DNA of 64,000 nt from BMS3ABIN03 sp964418885 (GTDB lineage Bacteria; Bacteroidota; Ignavibacteria; Ignavibacteriales; Ignavibacteriaceae). The DNA lies in NCBI GenBank assembly GCA_964418885.1, contig CAYQNW010000006.1, positions 1 to 64,000 of the forward strand, given 5' to 3'. The position numbers and the translations under genes are program-made. The notes beneath the pieces are model-generated. The model worked only from the letters and a program-made list of their open reading frames with translations. It ran no database searches and was not told where the DNA came from. This document shows, one piece after another, positions 25,306-34,654 of this stretch (positions are counted from its first letter, which is position 1; each line of letters opens with the position of its first letter).

Positions 25306-26041
25306 AATCAATAAATTTATTGCAGACAGCGGTATAGCTTCACGCAGAAAAGCTGAAGAATTAATATTACAGCAACGAGTAACGGTAAATACGAAGGTAA
25401 TAAGCAGCCTCGCATTTAAAATCGATCCCGACAAAGATATTGTAAGAATTGATGGTGAAAAAATTGAGATAAAAAGGAATGTTTATTATCTGCTCAACAA
25501 ACCAAAAGGTGTTATCAGCTCCACACAAGATGAAAAAAGCCGCAGGACAGTTGTAAATTTAATTAAAACCAAAGAAAAAATTTATCCCGTTGGCAGACTC
25601 GATTTCAACACTACAGGCGTTTTACTTTTGACAAATGATGGAGATTTTTCGAATTTGCTTACTCATCCTAAAAACAAAGTACCCAGAAAATATATAGTAA
25701 AACTGGACAGAGAACTCGTTGAAGAAGACAGAATAAAACTTTTAAGAGGAATTATCGTCGAGAAAAGAAAAGGAAGATTCAAGAAGATTAAACTTGTAAA
25801 TAAAAAAGACAGAAGTAATGTTGAAATAGAGTGTGTTGAAGGCAGAAATCATTTTGTAAAGAAAATGTTTAATGCACTTAATTACAATGTTAAAAAATTA
25901 AACCGAAACAGTTTTGCCGGAATAAAAGCCGATATACCTGTAGGTATGTACAGGAAATTAAATGAAAGCGAAGTTCAAAGTATTGTAAGTCATTATACTA
26001 ATCATAAACCTCCGATTAGTAATCAATCCTTTAACAGATAA
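25292..26041 (+). CDS. rluB: 23S rRNA pseudouridine synthase (RsuA/RluB family)
   Basis: Start ATG 25292 is preferred over TTG 25259 because the S4 domain begins there (ELTRINKFIADSGIASRRKAEELI) and GGAAGA lies upstream. 249 residues: S4 RNA-binding domain (1-60), then the synthase domain with LNKPKGVISS and the catalytic block VGRLDFNTTGVLLLTNDGD (Asp nucleophile), and EGRNHFVKKMF near the end. It isomerises uridine in 23S rRNA. RluB rather than RsuA is judged from the scpB neighbourhood. Confidence 0.88.
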   Translation: MELTRINKFIADSGIASRRKAEELILQQRVTVNTKVISSLAFKIDPDKDIVRIDGEKIEIKRNVYYLLNKPKGVISSTQDEKSRRTVVNLIKTKEKIYPVGRLDFNTTGVLLLTNDGDFSNLLTHPKNKVPRKYIVKLDRELVEEDRIKLLRGIIVEKRKGRFKKIKLVNKKDRSNVEIECVEGRNHFVKKMFNALNYNVKKLNRNSFAGIKADIPVGMYRKLNESEVQSIVSHYTNHKPPISNQSFNR

Positions 26042-26061
26042 ATTGAAACCAGGAGAAAATT

Positions 26062-27564
26062 TTGGAATCGAACACTACCGATATTAATGATCTAATTAAA
26101 AGAAGATATGAAGAACTTGATACTTTAATCAAAAGCGGTGTTTTACCTTATGCTTATTCTTATGATGTTGATTCCAGCTCTCAAGATATAAAAAGTAATT
26201 TTAAAGATGATGAAAAACGAAATGTAAGGATCGCCGGAAGAATAATGGCGATCCGCAGGATGGGCAAAGCTTCGTTCGCTCATTTGATGGATCACAAAGG
26301 CAGAATACAAATTTATCTTCGTAAAGATGATATTGGAGAAGAATATAATGCTTTTAAACTAATGGATATAGGTGATGTAGTTGGAGTTGAAGGATATACT
26401 TTTAAAACAAAAACCGGCGAAATATCAGTACACGTTACATCATTAAAATTATTAGCAAAGTCTATAAGACCGCTCCCAATTGCAAAAGAAACTACAGATG
26501 AACAGGGAAAAAAAGTTATTCACGACCAGTTTGTTGATAAAGAATTACGATACAGGCAGCGTTATGTCGATTTAGTTGTTAATCCATCTGTACGGGGAAT
26601 ATTTGAATATAGAAGCAAGATAATAACAGCTATGCGTCGTTTCCTGGATGAACAAAGTTACGTGGAGGTTGAAACCCCGGTTCTTCAACCATTATATGGT
26701 GGAGCTGCCGCAAGACCTTTTACAACTCATCATAATGCTCTCGATACGGATTTATATCTTCGCATTGCAGATGAGCTTTACCTGAAAAGACTTATAGTTG
26801 GTGGATTTAACGGTGTGTATGAGATTTCAAAGGATTTCAGGAATGAAGGAATGGATCGTACTCATAATCCGGAATTTACGATGATGGAACTCTACGTTCC
26901 ATATAAAGATTATTTCTGGATGATGGATTTTGTAGAAAAACTTATTACGAACATCTGTAATTCCGTATTTAATACTTTGGAATTTACTTTTGAAGGGAAG
27001 AGTCTGAATTTCAAAATCCCCTGGAAGCGCATTTCATACGTAGAAGCCATTGAAGAAAAAACTGGTATGAATGTAATTTCAGATTCTGAAAAAGAATTAG
27101 AGGGGGCAGCTAAAAAACTCGGCATTGAACTCGATGCAATTGACAACAGGGCAAAACTTATTGATGAGATATTCGGCGAAGCTGTTGAACCGGATTTAAT
27201 AGAACCAACTTTTGTAATCGACTACCCGATGATTTTATCTCCACTTGCAAAAAAGCATCGTAGTAAGGAAGAATTAGTAGAAAGATTTGAAGCTTACGTT
27301 GGTGGAAAAGAGCTATGTAACGCATTTTCTGAGTTGAATGATCCGATCGATCAACGGAAAAGGTTTGAAGTCCAGGTTAAATTAAGAGAGGCGGGAGATG
27401 AAGAAGCACATCAGATAGATGAAGATTTCTTAAGGGCAATTGAGTATGGAATGCCACCGACTGCAGGTTTGGGAATCGGTGTAGACCGGCTTGTAATGCT
27501 TCTTACTAATCAACCTTCGATCAGAGATGTTATACTTTTTCCCCAGATGAGACCTGAAGTTTGA
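26062..27564 (+). CDS. lysS: Lysyl-tRNA synthetase, class II
   Basis: A 500-residue class II LysRS starting at TTG 26062 with AGGAGA six bases upstream. OB-fold anticodon-binding domain (about 55-150), then catalytic core with motif 2 DFRNEGMDRTHNPEFTMMELY and motif 3 GLGIGVDRLVMLLTNQPSIRDVILFP. Standard length. It charges tRNA-Lys. Confidence 0.96.
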   Translation: MESNTTDINDLIKRRYEELDTLIKSGVLPYAYSYDVDSSSQDIKSNFKDDEKRNVRIAGRIMAIRRMGKASFAHLMDHKGRIQIYLRKDDIGEEYNAFKLMDIGDVVGVEGYTFKTKTGEISVHVTSLKLLAKSIRPLPIAKETTDEQGKKVIHDQFVDKELRYRQRYVDLVVNPSVRGIFEYRSKIITAMRRFLDEQSYVEVETPVLQPLYGGAAARPFTTHHNALDTDLYLRIADELYLKRLIVGGFNGVYEISKDFRNEGMDRTHNPEFTMMELYVPYKDYFWMMDFVEKLITNICNSVFNTLEFTFEGKSLNFKIPWKRISYVEAIEEKTGMNVISDSEKELEGAAKKLGIELDAIDNRAKLIDEIFGEAVEPDLIEPTFVIDYPMILSPLAKKHRSKEELVERFEAYVGGKELCNAFSELNDPIDQRKRFEVQVKLREAGDEEAHQIDEDFLRAIEYGMPPTAGLGIGVDRLVMLLTNQPSIRDVILFPQMRPEV

Positions 27565-27718
27565 AATAAACATGCTGGCTTTCCAAATCCTGCATTTGAT
27601 AATACACCTAAAATTAGTATCCTTCCATTCGCACATCATTAAATCACAAAGATTATTATATTTCCAATTATGATTAAATACTCAAAAATAAAATCGAAAC
27701 AACCTTCCCGGAGAAGAA

Positions 27719-29320
27719 ATGAAAAAATCGTTTAGATATCCTTTTATGTTTATTATTCTAACTCTCGGTATCGTACTTGGTATCCAGATTGAAAAAGCGT
27801 TTTCGGATGACAGCCTGAGAGATGGAATAAATAAACTAAATGATGTTCTAACCTATACGGAAAAATTTTATGTTGAACAAATAGACACTCCTAAATTAGT
27901 TGAAGGTGGGATTAAAGGAATGCTTGATCAGCTTGACCCGCATTCTGTTTACATTCCGGCAAAACAATTAAAAGATATCGAGGATTCATTTCGTGGTGAT
28001 TTCGAAGGAATTGGAATTGAATTCCAGATTGTAAACGATACTTTAACAGTGGTTTCCCCAATAACGGGTGGACCAAGTGAAGCTCTCGGTATTCTTTCTG
28101 GTGACAGAATTGTAAAAATTGAAGGAAAAGATTGCATTGGGATTACAAATGAAGAAGTGAGACAAAAACTGAGAGGAAAAGCAGGTACAAAAGTTAAAGT
28201 AACTATTGTCCGTTTTGGAGTAAATGAACCAATTGAATATGAAATTACGCGTGATAAAATTCCACTTTATTCGGTAGATACTCATTTTATGTACGATAAT
28301 ACAACCGGTTATGTAAGTGTTTCCCGATTTGCAGAAACAACTTACGACGAATTAAACCATGCATTAAATGATCTGAAAAAATCCGGTATGAAACAATTGA
28401 TCCTTGATTTAAGAGGTAACCCGGGTGGTTATCTGGAAGAAGCAGTTAAGGTAGCTGATCTGTTTATCAATGGGAAGAAAAAAATTGTATATACAGTTGG
28501 CAGACGGAAAGAGTTCGATCACGAATACGATGCTTCCAAATCATCTGTATTTGAAGAAATTCCACTTATTATTTTAATAAACAAAGGAAGCGCTTCAGCA
28601 AGTGAAATTGTTTCAGGTGCAGTACAGGATTGGGATCGTGGATTGATTATCGGTGAAACTTCCTTCGGGAAAGGATTGGTGCAAAGACAATTCGAACTTC
28701 CGGATAACTCTGCAATTCGTTTAACTATATCCAAATATTATACTCCTTCAGGCAGGTTGATACAAAGGAGCTATGATAATAAAGAAGAGTATTATTCAGA
28801 TGTAAGTCATAGACATGAAGAAGAAGGTGATAATTTAACTCATAAAGCGGAAAAAGATACATCGCTTCCTGTATTTAAAACGGCGGGCGGAAGAACAGTT
28901 TACGGCGGCGGTGGAATTACCCCGGATTATATTGTGCTATCAGACAAGCTTACTGAATATTCAAGAAATCTTTTACGTAACAATATCTTTTATCAATATG
29001 TGCTTAATTATATTGAAGGTAATGGTGAAAAAATAGAAGCAAAATACGGCAATGATCTGCAAAAATTTAAGAATGAATTCGAATTTAGTCCCGATGAAAT
29101 CGACGATTTTATTCAATTTGCAAATAGTAAGGACATTAAATTTATAAAGGAAGATTTTGAAAAAGATAAGGATTATATTCAGACACGATTAAAAGCGCAG
29201 ATTGCACGTAATTACTGGAAGAATGTAGGCTGGTATTCTGTTTTGTTAAATATAGATGAGCAATTTCTTAAGGCGGTTACACTTTTCGGCGAAGCAAAAG
29301 AACTGGCAAATTTAAAGTGA
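27719..29320 (+). CDS. ctpA: S41 family C-terminal processing peptidase
   Basis: A 533-residue periplasmic protease. N-terminal signal/anchor helix (about 8-28), PDZ domain (about 85-175: FEGIGIEFQIVNDTLTVVSPITGGPSEALGILSGDRI), S41 core with LRGNPGGYLEEAV, INKGSASASEIVSG (catalytic Ser293) and IGETSFGKGLVQ (Lys318 of the Ser-Lys dyad). A C-terminal helical extension of about 130 residues follows, common in this phylum. It degrades or trims exported proteins. CGGAGAAG precedes the start. Its stop overlaps the start of the DUF3108 gene (GTGA). Confidence 0.94.
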   Translation: MKKSFRYPFMFIILTLGIVLGIQIEKAFSDDSLRDGINKLNDVLTYTEKFYVEQIDTPKLVEGGIKGMLDQLDPHSVYIPAKQLKDIEDSFRGDFEGIGIEFQIVNDTLTVVSPITGGPSEALGILSGDRIVKIEGKDCIGITNEEVRQKLRGKAGTKVKVTIVRFGVNEPIEYEITRDKIPLYSVDTHFMYDNTTGYVSVSRFAETTYDELNHALNDLKKSGMKQLILDLRGNPGGYLEEAVKVADLFINGKKKIVYTVGRRKEFDHEYDASKSSVFEEIPLIILINKGSASASEIVSGAVQDWDRGLIIGETSFGKGLVQRQFELPDNSAIRLTISKYYTPSGRLIQRSYDNKEEYYSDVSHRHEEEGDNLTHKAEKDTSLPVFKTAGGRTVYGGGGITPDYIVLSDKLTEYSRNLLRNNIFYQYVLNYIEGNGEKIEAKYGNDLQKFKNEFEFSPDEIDDFIQFANSKDIKFIKEDFEKDKDYIQTRLKAQIARNYWKNVGWYSVLLNIDEQFLKAVTLFGEAKELANLK

Positions 29321-30141
29321 ATATCAGATTAAGAGCTTTTTTCACACTAAGTTTTTCTTTCTTATTTAATCTCCAGGTCTTGTTTGCACAGGTGGACAAA
29401 TCGCCAATAGCTCCTGTTCCGTTTGAACAGAGATTTACAGTTGGCGAGGAGTTTACTTATATCGTAAAATTTGCATTTCTTGATCTCGGTGAGATCAAAA
29501 CTAAAATTTACGCTAAGGAATCAATCGAGGGAAAAACTATTTATAAATCCATTGTTAAGATAAATTCTTATGATGGTTTACCTTTTGTAAATATTCACCA
29601 GGATTATGAAAGCTGGTTTGATTCAACACTTTATCCGGTTTATTTTCAGGCTTACCTTTATGACGAAAAAGACACAAACTATGTTAAGTATTACTTTCAG
29701 GAAAACAATTTAGTACACGTAATAAAAGGGAAACTAAGAAAAAATAAGCCATATCTCGATACGCTTGTTGCTCTGCAAAAAAGATATTTGGATGGCTTAT
29801 CACTTTTATACTTTGCCAGATATCATTTTAATGGCAATCAAATAGTTACTTTGCCTTGTTATGTTAATGAAGATACAACCTCGACGATAATTAATTACCA
29901 TACGGATAAAGAAGAAGTTGAAATAGTTGAAGTCGATTACGATATTGATTGTTTAATGCTTGATGGTCGAACAAACTTTACCGGGATCTTTGGACTCACA
30001 GGTGAATTCGAAGGATGGTTCTCAAATGATAAATACAGGATTCCTATTAAAGCTAATCTTGAGGTATTGATCGGAAGTGTAACCGTGGAGCTAATGCGAT
30101 GGAGAAAGATTAAATGGAATCCACCGGAAATAAGAGACTAA
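29317..30141 (+). CDS. DUF3108 domain-containing exported protein
   Basis: A 274-residue protein starting at GTG 29317 inside the stop of the protease gene. Signal peptide (IRLRAFFTLSFSFLFNLQVLFA), mature start near QVDKSPIAPVPFEQRF. The body is DUF3108-like: FTVGEEFTYIVKFAFLDLGEIKTKIY, HQDYESWFDSTLYPVYFQAY, FEGWFSNDKYRIPIKANLEVLIGSVTVEL. Strand-rich, presumably periplasmic; the molecular function is unknown. Coupling with the S41 protease suggests a shared envelope role. Confidence 0.82.
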   Translation: MNIRLRAFFTLSFSFLFNLQVLFAQVDKSPIAPVPFEQRFTVGEEFTYIVKFAFLDLGEIKTKIYAKESIEGKTIYKSIVKINSYDGLPFVNIHQDYESWFDSTLYPVYFQAYLYDEKDTNYVKYYFQENNLVHVIKGKLRKNKPYLDTLVALQKRYLDGLSLLYFARYHFNGNQIVTLPCYVNEDTTSTIINYHTDKEEVEIVEVDYDIDCLMLDGRTNFTGIFGLTGEFEGWFSNDKYRIPIKANLEVLIGSVTVELMRWRKIKWNPPEIRD

Positions 30142-30143
30142 AG

Positions 30144-30695
30144 ATGGAGCAGCATTTATTTCATTACAGGAATCTTTTCCCAAAGATCCGTAAAACTGTG
30201 TTTTTGGCTCCTGGAGTAAAGATTATTGGCGATGTCGAAATTGGGGAGCAAGCGAGCATCTGGTTCAATACCGTGATCCGGGGAGATGTTAATTACATTA
30301 AGATCGGCTCTAATACAAATATTCAGGATTGTTCAATGTTGCATGTAACCAACGGAGAATTTCCACTTAGTATAGGAAACAAAGTAACTATTGGGCATTC
30401 GGTTAACCTGCATGGATGTACTGTGAAGGATCTATGCTTGATTGGAATTGGAGCTACTGTTCTCGATGGTGCTGTTATCGAAGAAAATTCTATAGTTGCT
30501 GCAGGGTCAGTTGTACGACCCGGTTTTGTTGTTCCTTCAGCTAAATTAGTTGGTGGTGTCCCGGCAGAAATTATCAGAGATTTGACTGGTGAAGAAATTG
30601 AGGAATTTCCGAAAAGTGCGGAAAGATATGTAAACTATGCTAAAACAATGAATGAGTCTCTTAAAACATCGAATTTTAGTAATTCTGAATCATAA
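30144..30695 (+). CDS. Gamma-carbonic anhydrase family protein
   Basis: A 183-residue left-handed beta-helix protein. I place the start at ATG 30144, just after the DUF3108 stop, because homologues begin a few residues before FPKIRKTVFLAPG; ATG 30114 is an alternative that overlaps the upstream gene. Hexapeptide repeats run from 20 to 150. The three zinc-ligand histidines are His67 (MLHVT), His85 (IGHSV) and His90 (LHGC). Members range from active carbonic anhydrases to YrdA/PaaY-like thioesterases, so activity is not certain. Confidence 0.87.
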   Translation: MEQHLFHYRNLFPKIRKTVFLAPGVKIIGDVEIGEQASIWFNTVIRGDVNYIKIGSNTNIQDCSMLHVTNGEFPLSIGNKVTIGHSVNLHGCTVKDLCLIGIGATVLDGAVIEENSIVAAGSVVRPGFVVPSAKLVGGVPAEIIRDLTGEEIEEFPKSAERYVNYAKTMNESLKTSNFSNSES

Positions 30696-30722
30696 TTTCT
30701 TAATTAAATCGAAATCTGTATA

Positions 30723-31160
30723 TTGATCAAAAATTTATTTGTTTACTCGAAAAATCTTATTGTAGACAAAAAAAAGGTCCACAATTTAGTCAAATCACTT
30801 CAACTAGAGCTTAAGTTTACAATTCAATCGCTTTATATAAATTTCATCGATTCGGAAAAAATTAAAGAGATAAATAAAAAATATTTAAAGCACAATTATT
30901 CAACAGATGTTATAAGTTTTAATTATTCAGGAAGTAATGATGAATTAGATGGAGAAATTTTTATATCGGTAGAAGATGCTGAACGGTTCGCTAAAAAATA
31001 TAAAGTATCGCTAGAATATGAATTAAATAGGTTGGTTATTCACGGAATTCTCCATTTAATAGGATTTGATGACAACAATAAAATTAACAGGTCGAGGATG
31101 AAGAAAATGGAAAACAGCTTGCTTAATAGAAATAATTTTGCTTTATTAAGATCGGAATAA
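30723..31160 (+). CDS. ybeY: Endoribonuclease YbeY (rRNA maturation factor)
   Basis: A 145-residue YbeY from TTG 30723. The conserved core is LKHNYSTDVISFNY, DGEIFISVEDAERFA and VIHGILHLIGFDDN. The usual zinc motif is H-x3-H-x5-H; here His107 and His111 are present but the third position is Asp117, as often seen in Bacteroidota-type YbeY. It processes 16S rRNA 3' ends and acts in ribosome quality control. Confidence 0.9.
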   Translation: MIKNLFVYSKNLIVDKKKVHNLVKSLQLELKFTIQSLYINFIDSEKIKEINKKYLKHNYSTDVISFNYSGSNDELDGEIFISVEDAERFAKKYKVSLEYELNRLVIHGILHLIGFDDNNKINRSRMKKMENSLLNRNNFALLRSE

Positions 31161-31219
31161 AACTTGCAGTTTAAATCCTTTCCTGAAATTCTAACTGGTA
31201 AGGGACTGAAAATTACTTA

Positions 31220-32098
31220 ATGATTATTGAAAATCTAATAAATTCGTATATAGATTATATCCGGAACGTTAAGAGATATTCTCTTCAAACAGTTAATGCA
31301 TACCGTACAGACTTAAATCAATTCTCGGAATTTTGTAAAACCAGGAACAAAACAAATTCAGATGAACTAACTGAGAAGCATGTTAAATCATTTCTGATGC
31401 AATTAAGTGACTCAGGATTAGATAAAAGATCAATAGCGAGAAAGCTTGCATCACTACGCGGGATGTTAAAATTTGGATTTCAAAACCAGGTTATCAAAAA
31501 AAATCCTGCAGCGTTATTGAAAAATCCACATAGTAATAAAAAACTTCCCGAGGTTACAACAACCCAAACGATATTAAATATATATCAACTTGCTGATGAA
31601 GCGGATGAGAATCCTGAATTAGTAAAAATTATTTTTGAACTTCTTTACGGATGTGCATTAAGGGTAAGTGAATTGTGCGGTTTGAATTTCGGAGATATTG
31701 ATTTGAAAAATCAGACAATCAGGGTAAAAGGGAAGGGAAGTAAGGTAAGAATTATTCCCATAGGTTCTAAATCTATAGAAATTGTTAAAGAATACCTGAA
31801 AACCACAAAACATTTAACTAATGAAGCATTAATAAAATCTAAAGGAGGAAACCGGATTTATTCAAAATTCGTCTATAGAGTAGTAAATAAATATTTGTCT
31901 AAAGTAACAGATATTAAGAAGAAAAGTCCGCATATTTTAAGACATAGCGCAGCAACACATATGCTTGATAATGGAGCCGATTTAAGAGCCGTAAAAGAAA
32001 TTTTAGGACATGAAAATCTTTCTACTACTCAAATCTATACTCATGTAAGTATAGAAAGGTTAAAATCTACATATAAAAAATCACACCCTAAATCTTAA
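31220..32098 (+). CDS. Tyrosine recombinase (XerC/XerD type)
   Basis: A 292-residue tyrosine recombinase of chromosomal Xer length. N-terminal SAM-like core-binding domain (1-95), catalytic domain with Arg148 (GCALRVSELCG), Lys172, His238-x2-Arg241 (HILRHSAATHML), His264 (LGHENLSTTQIYTHV) and the nucleophile Tyr273. All catalytic residues are present. It resolves chromosome dimers at dif; whether XerC or XerD cannot be said. It is followed directly by hpf, a pairing seen widely in Bacteroidota, which argues for the housekeeping recombinase and not for an integrase of a mobile element. Confidence 0.93.
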   Translation: MIIENLINSYIDYIRNVKRYSLQTVNAYRTDLNQFSEFCKTRNKTNSDELTEKHVKSFLMQLSDSGLDKRSIARKLASLRGMLKFGFQNQVIKKNPAALLKNPHSNKKLPEVTTTQTILNIYQLADEADENPELVKIIFELLYGCALRVSELCGLNFGDIDLKNQTIRVKGKGSKVRIIPIGSKSIEIVKEYLKTTKHLTNEALIKSKGGNRIYSKFVYRVVNKYLSKVTDIKKKSPHILRHSAATHMLDNGADLRAVKEILGHENLSTTQIYTHVSIERLKSTYKKSHPKS

Positions 32099-32113
32099 TT
32101 GTTGGAGTATGAA

Positions 32114-32428
32114 ATGAACATCTCGATAACAGCACGTAAGTTTAAAGCTCATGACACACTCAAAAGCTTTATTACAGATGAAGTGTCTACGTTACATAAA
32201 TATAATGATGATATCCTTAATGCCGAGGTAATACTTAGTTATCAAAATATTAAAGATTCGATAAAAAATGCTGAAATAACTATCAAAGTTCCCGGCCAGA
32301 TTCTAAATGCAACAAGTAAATCAGATGATTTTAAGAAATCTGTTAGTTCAACAGTTGAAAAATTAACAAGGCAGTTAAAAAAAATAAAATCTAAAAAAAC
32401 CTCGAAAAAAAGAAATGATAAAAATTGA
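32114..32428 (+). CDS. hpf: Ribosome hibernation promoting factor (short HPF/RaiA)
   Basis: Start ATG 32114 is preferred over TTG 32099 because TTGGAG (32102-32107) precedes it and HPF begins MNISITARKFKAHD. 104 residues: one S30AE domain (beta-alpha-beta-beta-beta-alpha) with a Lys-rich tail KKIKSKKTSKKRNDKN. The short form lacks the C-terminal dimerisation domain of long HPF. It binds the decoding site of idle ribosomes. Overlaps hprK by 14 bases. Confidence 0.9.
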   Translation: MNISITARKFKAHDTLKSFITDEVSTLHKYNDDILNAEVILSYQNIKDSIKNAEITIKVPGQILNATSKSDDFKKSVSSTVEKLTRQLKKIKSKKTSKKRNDKN

Positions 32429-33428
32429 TGATAGAGCTATTTCTAAAAAGGATTTTATAACCGTAGAATTTTTCTACGAAAATACAAGACAACTATTCAA
32501 TATTAAACTAATAAATGAATCTGCAGACTTGAGCAGAAAAATCTATGATCAAAATGTACACCGATCAGGATTAGCGTTAACAGGTTTTGTAGAATTATTT
32601 ACTTTTAAACGAATACAGATTTTTGGTAACACTGAGCAGCAATACCTGAAACACCTTTCGGAAGCGGAGCAGGAAAAATCATTATTAAATATTTTCAATT
32701 TTAAGATTCCCTGTATAATTCTTAGTAATAATAATAAACCGGTAACGGCACTTTTAAAATTAGCAGAAAAATTTAATGTACCACTCCTGACTTCAGAATA
32801 TTCGACAACAAAACTGAATTATTTAATAAGCGATTTTCTTGATGATCAGTTTGAAGAAAGGATCACAATTCATGGATCTTTTGTCGATGTTTATGGGATC
32901 GGGATGTTGTTCATCGGTAAATCTGGGATAGGCAAAAGTGAAGTTGCCTTAGATCTTGTAGAAAGAGGTCACAGACTTGTTGGCGATGATGTAATTATTT
33001 TAACAAAAAAGGGGGAAGGCATTTTAATGGGCGCTGGTACAAATGTTGCGAAACATTTAATGGAAATAAGGGGACTGGGAATAATTGATGTTGAAAGGAT
33101 GTTCGGTATCCGTGCAATCAGATACCAAAAAAGGCTTGAAATTATAGTAGAGCTTGAAATTTGGGATGAGAAGGGTGAGTATACTCGTACGGGTCTAAGT
33201 GAAGAAAATGTCGCAATTTCTGGCGTTAATATACTTTATATAAAGCTCCCCATTATTCCAGGTAAGAATTTGACCGTTATTTCGGAAGTAATCGCACTAA
33301 ATTATCTTCTAAAACATTATGGTCATGATCCGGCAAAAATATTACAAAATAGACTTAGTTCTAAGATTCAGGAACAAAACAAGAGTGGGCAAAGGGGTAT
33401 TGAGTACTTCGAACATGACTTCGAATAA
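32415..33428 (+). CDS. hprK: HPr kinase/phosphorylase
   Basis: A 337-residue HprK. The N-terminal domain (1-140) is followed by ITIHGSFVDVYGIGMLFIGKSGIGKSEVALDL with His153 and the P-loop GKSGIGKS (168-175), then HRLVGDDVI and the signature LMEIRGLGIIDVERMFG. It phosphorylates a conserved serine of HPr. No HPr or PTS enzyme gene is nearby; in this phylum HprK is often part of an incomplete PTS with a regulatory role. Confidence 0.94.
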   Translation: MIKIDDRAISKKDFITVEFFYENTRQLFNIKLINESADLSRKIYDQNVHRSGLALTGFVELFTFKRIQIFGNTEQQYLKHLSEAEQEKSLLNIFNFKIPCIILSNNNKPVTALLKLAEKFNVPLLTSEYSTTKLNYLISDFLDDQFEERITIHGSFVDVYGIGMLFIGKSGIGKSEVALDLVERGHRLVGDDVIILTKKGEGILMGAGTNVAKHLMEIRGLGIIDVERMFGIRAIRYQKRLEIIVELEIWDEKGEYTRTGLSEENVAISGVNILYIKLPIIPGKNLTVISEVIALNYLLKHYGHDPAKILQNRLSSKIQEQNKSGQRGIEYFEHDFE

Positions 33429-33484
33429 TCTATTCCTCCAACTCTTGACAGATTTCATTTATTTATTTAATTTGCGCTCCCATT

Positions 33485-34414
33485 ATGAAAAAATACTACT
33501 ATTTTTCTGAGAAGTCTCTAGAGTTTGTAGAGATAAAGCGGGTTAAAGCTAAGTTTTCACTATACTTAGGTCTAGTTGCCGTAGTTTTTATCTCCCTAAC
33601 ATTTTTTAGCTTTTTTTTCTTCACAAAGATTTCGCAATCAGGAAATAGCTATAACTATCTCCAAAATGAAAATAAAGTTTTAAAAGCTAAAGTAGTTGAA
33701 CTTTCGGATCAATATAAAGAGATGCAGAGTGACTTAGAAAATCTTGAAGAAGAAACGGATAACTTAAGAATTGCAGCTAATTTACGTCCTTTATCAGAAG
33801 ATGAAAAATTGCTTGGTGTTGGTGGTGGTTCATTTGATAATACTTTCGATTTTTTATCAACCTCAAATGATTTAGATTTTAACAATGCTTTTGAAACCAT
33901 AGATAAAATTTCCAAACAATTTAAATTTGAAAAATCCCAATACACGGAAATTTCAAAGAAGATGAAGACCAACGAGGATCTTTTCGAATCAATTCCTGCT
34001 ATAATGCCAACCAAAGGAGAGTATGAAAGTAGTCAATTTGGCATGAGAATACATCCTATACTTAAAATCAGGAAAATGCATTACGGGATTGACTTCGTAA
34101 CTAACATAGGAACTCCGGTTTACGCTCCCGGAAAAGGAAGAGTTGTTTTTGTAGGTAGAAGAGGTGGTTACGGTTTGGAAGTAGAAATAGACCATGGTTA
34201 CGGTTACCGAACTCGCTATGCACATCTATCAAAATCATTAGTTAAAAGGGGACAAAGAATAAATCGTGGCGATCTCATTGCCAAAACAGGAAACTCCGGC
34301 TTAGCCACCGGACCTCATTTACATTATGAAGTGTCACATAATGGTGTAAAGCTAAATCCATCAAAATTTTTCTTCGATGATCTTGGCTTTGTTGAATTAA
34401 CCAATAAAAATTAA
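33485..34414 (+). CDS. M23 family metallopeptidase
   Basis: A 309-residue membrane-anchored LytM-type protein: one transmembrane helix (about 25-48), a coiled coil (about 56-98), a linker, then the M23 domain (about 178-295) with His199 and Asp203 (MHYGIDF), YAHLSK and HLH at 278-280. All zinc ligands are present, so it is probably an active endopeptidase cleaving peptidoglycan cross-links, not an EnvC-like activator. Follows hprK after 56 bases. Confidence 0.92.
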   Translation: MKKYYYFSEKSLEFVEIKRVKAKFSLYLGLVAVVFISLTFFSFFFFTKISQSGNSYNYLQNENKVLKAKVVELSDQYKEMQSDLENLEEETDNLRIAANLRPLSEDEKLLGVGGGSFDNTFDFLSTSNDLDFNNAFETIDKISKQFKFEKSQYTEISKKMKTNEDLFESIPAIMPTKGEYESSQFGMRIHPILKIRKMHYGIDFVTNIGTPVYAPGKGRVVFVGRRGGYGLEVEIDHGYGYRTRYAHLSKSLVKRGQRINRGDLIAKTGNSGLATGPHLHYEVSHNGVKLNPSKFFFDDLGFVELTNKN

Positions 34415-34432
34415 TTCCTTGCGGGATAACAT

Positions 34433-34654
34433 ATGATCTGGACTGTTGAACTTGCTGCTTATTTAGATGATGCCCCCTGGCCTGCTACAAAAGATGAACT
34501 GATAGAATATGCTGAAAGAATTGGTACGCCTTACGAAGTAATCGATAACCTTAAAGAGCTTGAAGATACCGATGAGCCGTACGAATCAATTGAAGATATC
34601 TGGCCGGATTATCCATCAGACGAAGACTTTTTCTATAATGAAGATGAATTTTGA
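34433..34654 (+). CDS. DUF2795 domain-containing small acidic protein
   Basis: A 73-residue, very acidic protein: WTVELAAYLDDAPWPATKDELIEYAERIGTPYEVIDNLKEL is the DUF2795 signature, followed by an Asp/Glu/Tyr tail. Function unknown. Its TGA overlaps the ATG of the DNA polymerase III subunit gene (TGATG), so it is translationally coupled to it. Confidence 0.85.
   Translation: MIWTVELAAYLDDAPWPATKDELIEYAERIGTPYEVIDNLKELEDTDEPYESIEDIWPDYPSDEDFFYNEDEF

Noticed and set aside
31220..32098. Integrase of a mobile element
   Set aside because: Length, complete Xer motifs and the direct xer-hpf pairing fit the chromosomal dimer resolvase; no att-like repeats or phage genes nearby.
33319..33510. 63-codon frame between hprK and the M23 gene
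   Set aside because: Mostly overlaps hprK in another frame, no recognisable protein features.
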